From Acidobacteriaceae bacterium (GTDB taxonomy: Bacteria > Acidobacteriota > Terriglobia > Terriglobales > Acidobacteriaceae): 33,306 bases of DNA. The DNA is taken from positions 1 to 33,306 of the forward strand of contig JAOAPJ010000314.1 of the NCBI GenBank assembly GCA_025462805.1, read 5' to 3'. The position numbers and the translations under genes were made by a program. Below, in pieces: positions 32,939-33,306 of this stretch. Below the pieces are notes generated by a model. That model made no database searches, was not told the DNA's origin, and saw nothing but the letters and a program-made list of their open reading frames with translations. Position 1 is the first letter of the stretch. The number at the start of each line of letters is the position of its first letter.

Positions 32939-33306
32939 ATGATCCGCTCCTTCCACTCGCTCCGGTCTGCGACGGCTTTGAGCGGGTTCGGCACTCTGTT
33001 GCTGTCCCTGCCTGGTACGCTGGCAGCCCAACAGGCCACCCCGCCCGCCGTGACTCCTCATCCAGCGCCCGAGGCAATTCCGGAGACGACGTTCGATGTG
33101 CCCCAGGCCGTCCGCACCGCTCTGGCCTTCCCACGCTACGCGCTCGACATCAAGCTCGAGGCGGCCAGTGCCGCCATGCATGTGCGGGCCATCGTGACGG
33201 TGAAGAACACCAGCGCCGCTCCCCTCGCCACCATCCCGCTCCAGATCTCCTCAACCCTCGCCTGGGAGACGATCGAAGCCGATGGCAAGAAGCTGTCCTT
33301 CGCGCG
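32939..33306 (+). CDS. secreted protein, N-terminal part only (cut by window end)
   Basis: From ATG 32939 (or an in-frame TTG at 32924 overlapping the rlmB stop) a frame stays open to the window edge. It begins MIRSFHSLRSATALSGFG and has a hydrophobic segment ending near LAAQQA, so it is probably exported. After a Pro/Ala-rich linker there is YALDIKLEAASAAMHVRAIV and TVKNTSAAPLATIPLQIS, which resembles the N-terminal beta-domain of M1-type aminopeptidases. That call is a guess because the catalytic region is not in the window. It is probably cotranscribed with rlmB. Confidence 0.6.
   Translation, partial: MIRSFHSLRSATALSGFGTLLLSLPGTLAAQQATPPAVTPHPAPEAIPETTFDVPQAVRTALAFPRYALDIKLEAASAAMHVRAIVTVKNTSAAPLATIPLQISSTLAWETIEADGKKLSFA

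Noticed and set aside
32010..33134. 374-codon minus-strand ORF
   Set aside because: It is antisense to rlmB and the secreted-protein gene; composition is biased and no motif is present.
1..33306. CRISPR array or classic defence cassette
   Set aside because: No regularly spaced repeats and no Cas, restriction or toxin-antitoxin genes were seen; the only hints are the truncated DUF2971 gene and the HNH remnant.

Overview
The window looks like a chromosomal segment of an Acidobacteriota member, probably a soil Terriglobia (Granulicella, Edaphobacter or Terriglobus type). This is inferred from two large Oar-like TonB-dependent receptors with an N-terminal carboxypeptidase-regulatory domain, an S9 propeller peptidase, an APC permease and the GC-rich core genes. 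No rRNA or ribosomal protein gene is present to fix the taxonomy.

Layout. 1-1244: a complete IS3-family element (IS407-like), with a programmed frameshift between orfA and orfB, inserted in a DUF2971 gene that it truncates. 2059-2870: degenerate sequence. 2888-6285: an Oar-like TonB receptor broken by one in-frame stop and one frameshift, followed at once by an intact S9 prolyl-oligopeptidase-type peptidase. 8314-8922: peptide deformylase on the minus strand. 9329-10306: a cysteine dioxygenase fused to a rhodanese domain.

10556-17121 is the most system-like block. A minus-strand AhpD-like carboxymuconolactone-decarboxylase-family (CMD) protein is divergent from a plus-strand operon of an intact TonB receptor, a second AhpD-like protein, an MFS transporter and a third AhpD-like protein. 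The outer two AhpD-like proteins are close paralogues. A decayed LysR regulator lies just downstream. The layout suggests uptake, processing and transport of one unknown, perhaps redox-active, substrate.

17130-24180 is a decaying, mosaic accessory region. It holds LysR, GH79-like, HNH and glutathione-peroxidase remnants, a PAS histidine kinase whose C-terminus runs into debris, a small ORF followed by an intrinsic terminator, a glutathione peroxidase with an unusual active site, a response regulator with an RsbRD_N-like output domain, and a stand-alone copy of that output domain.

A tRNA-Ser(GCT) gene at 24186-24278 marks a sharp change. To its right the sequence is compact core genome: APC permease, inorganic pyrophosphatase (divergent from purS), purS, glmS, a ferredoxin-NADP reductase-type flavoprotein, a LytTR response regulator, a membrane zinc-ribbon protein, a membrane protein coupled to an ECF sigma factor, rlmB, and the start of a secreted protein cut by the window edge. 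Several starts (APC permease, purS, glmS, rlmB and a small secreted-protein ORF) lie only 6-8 nt after a TANNNT -10-like box, which suggests leaderless transcripts.
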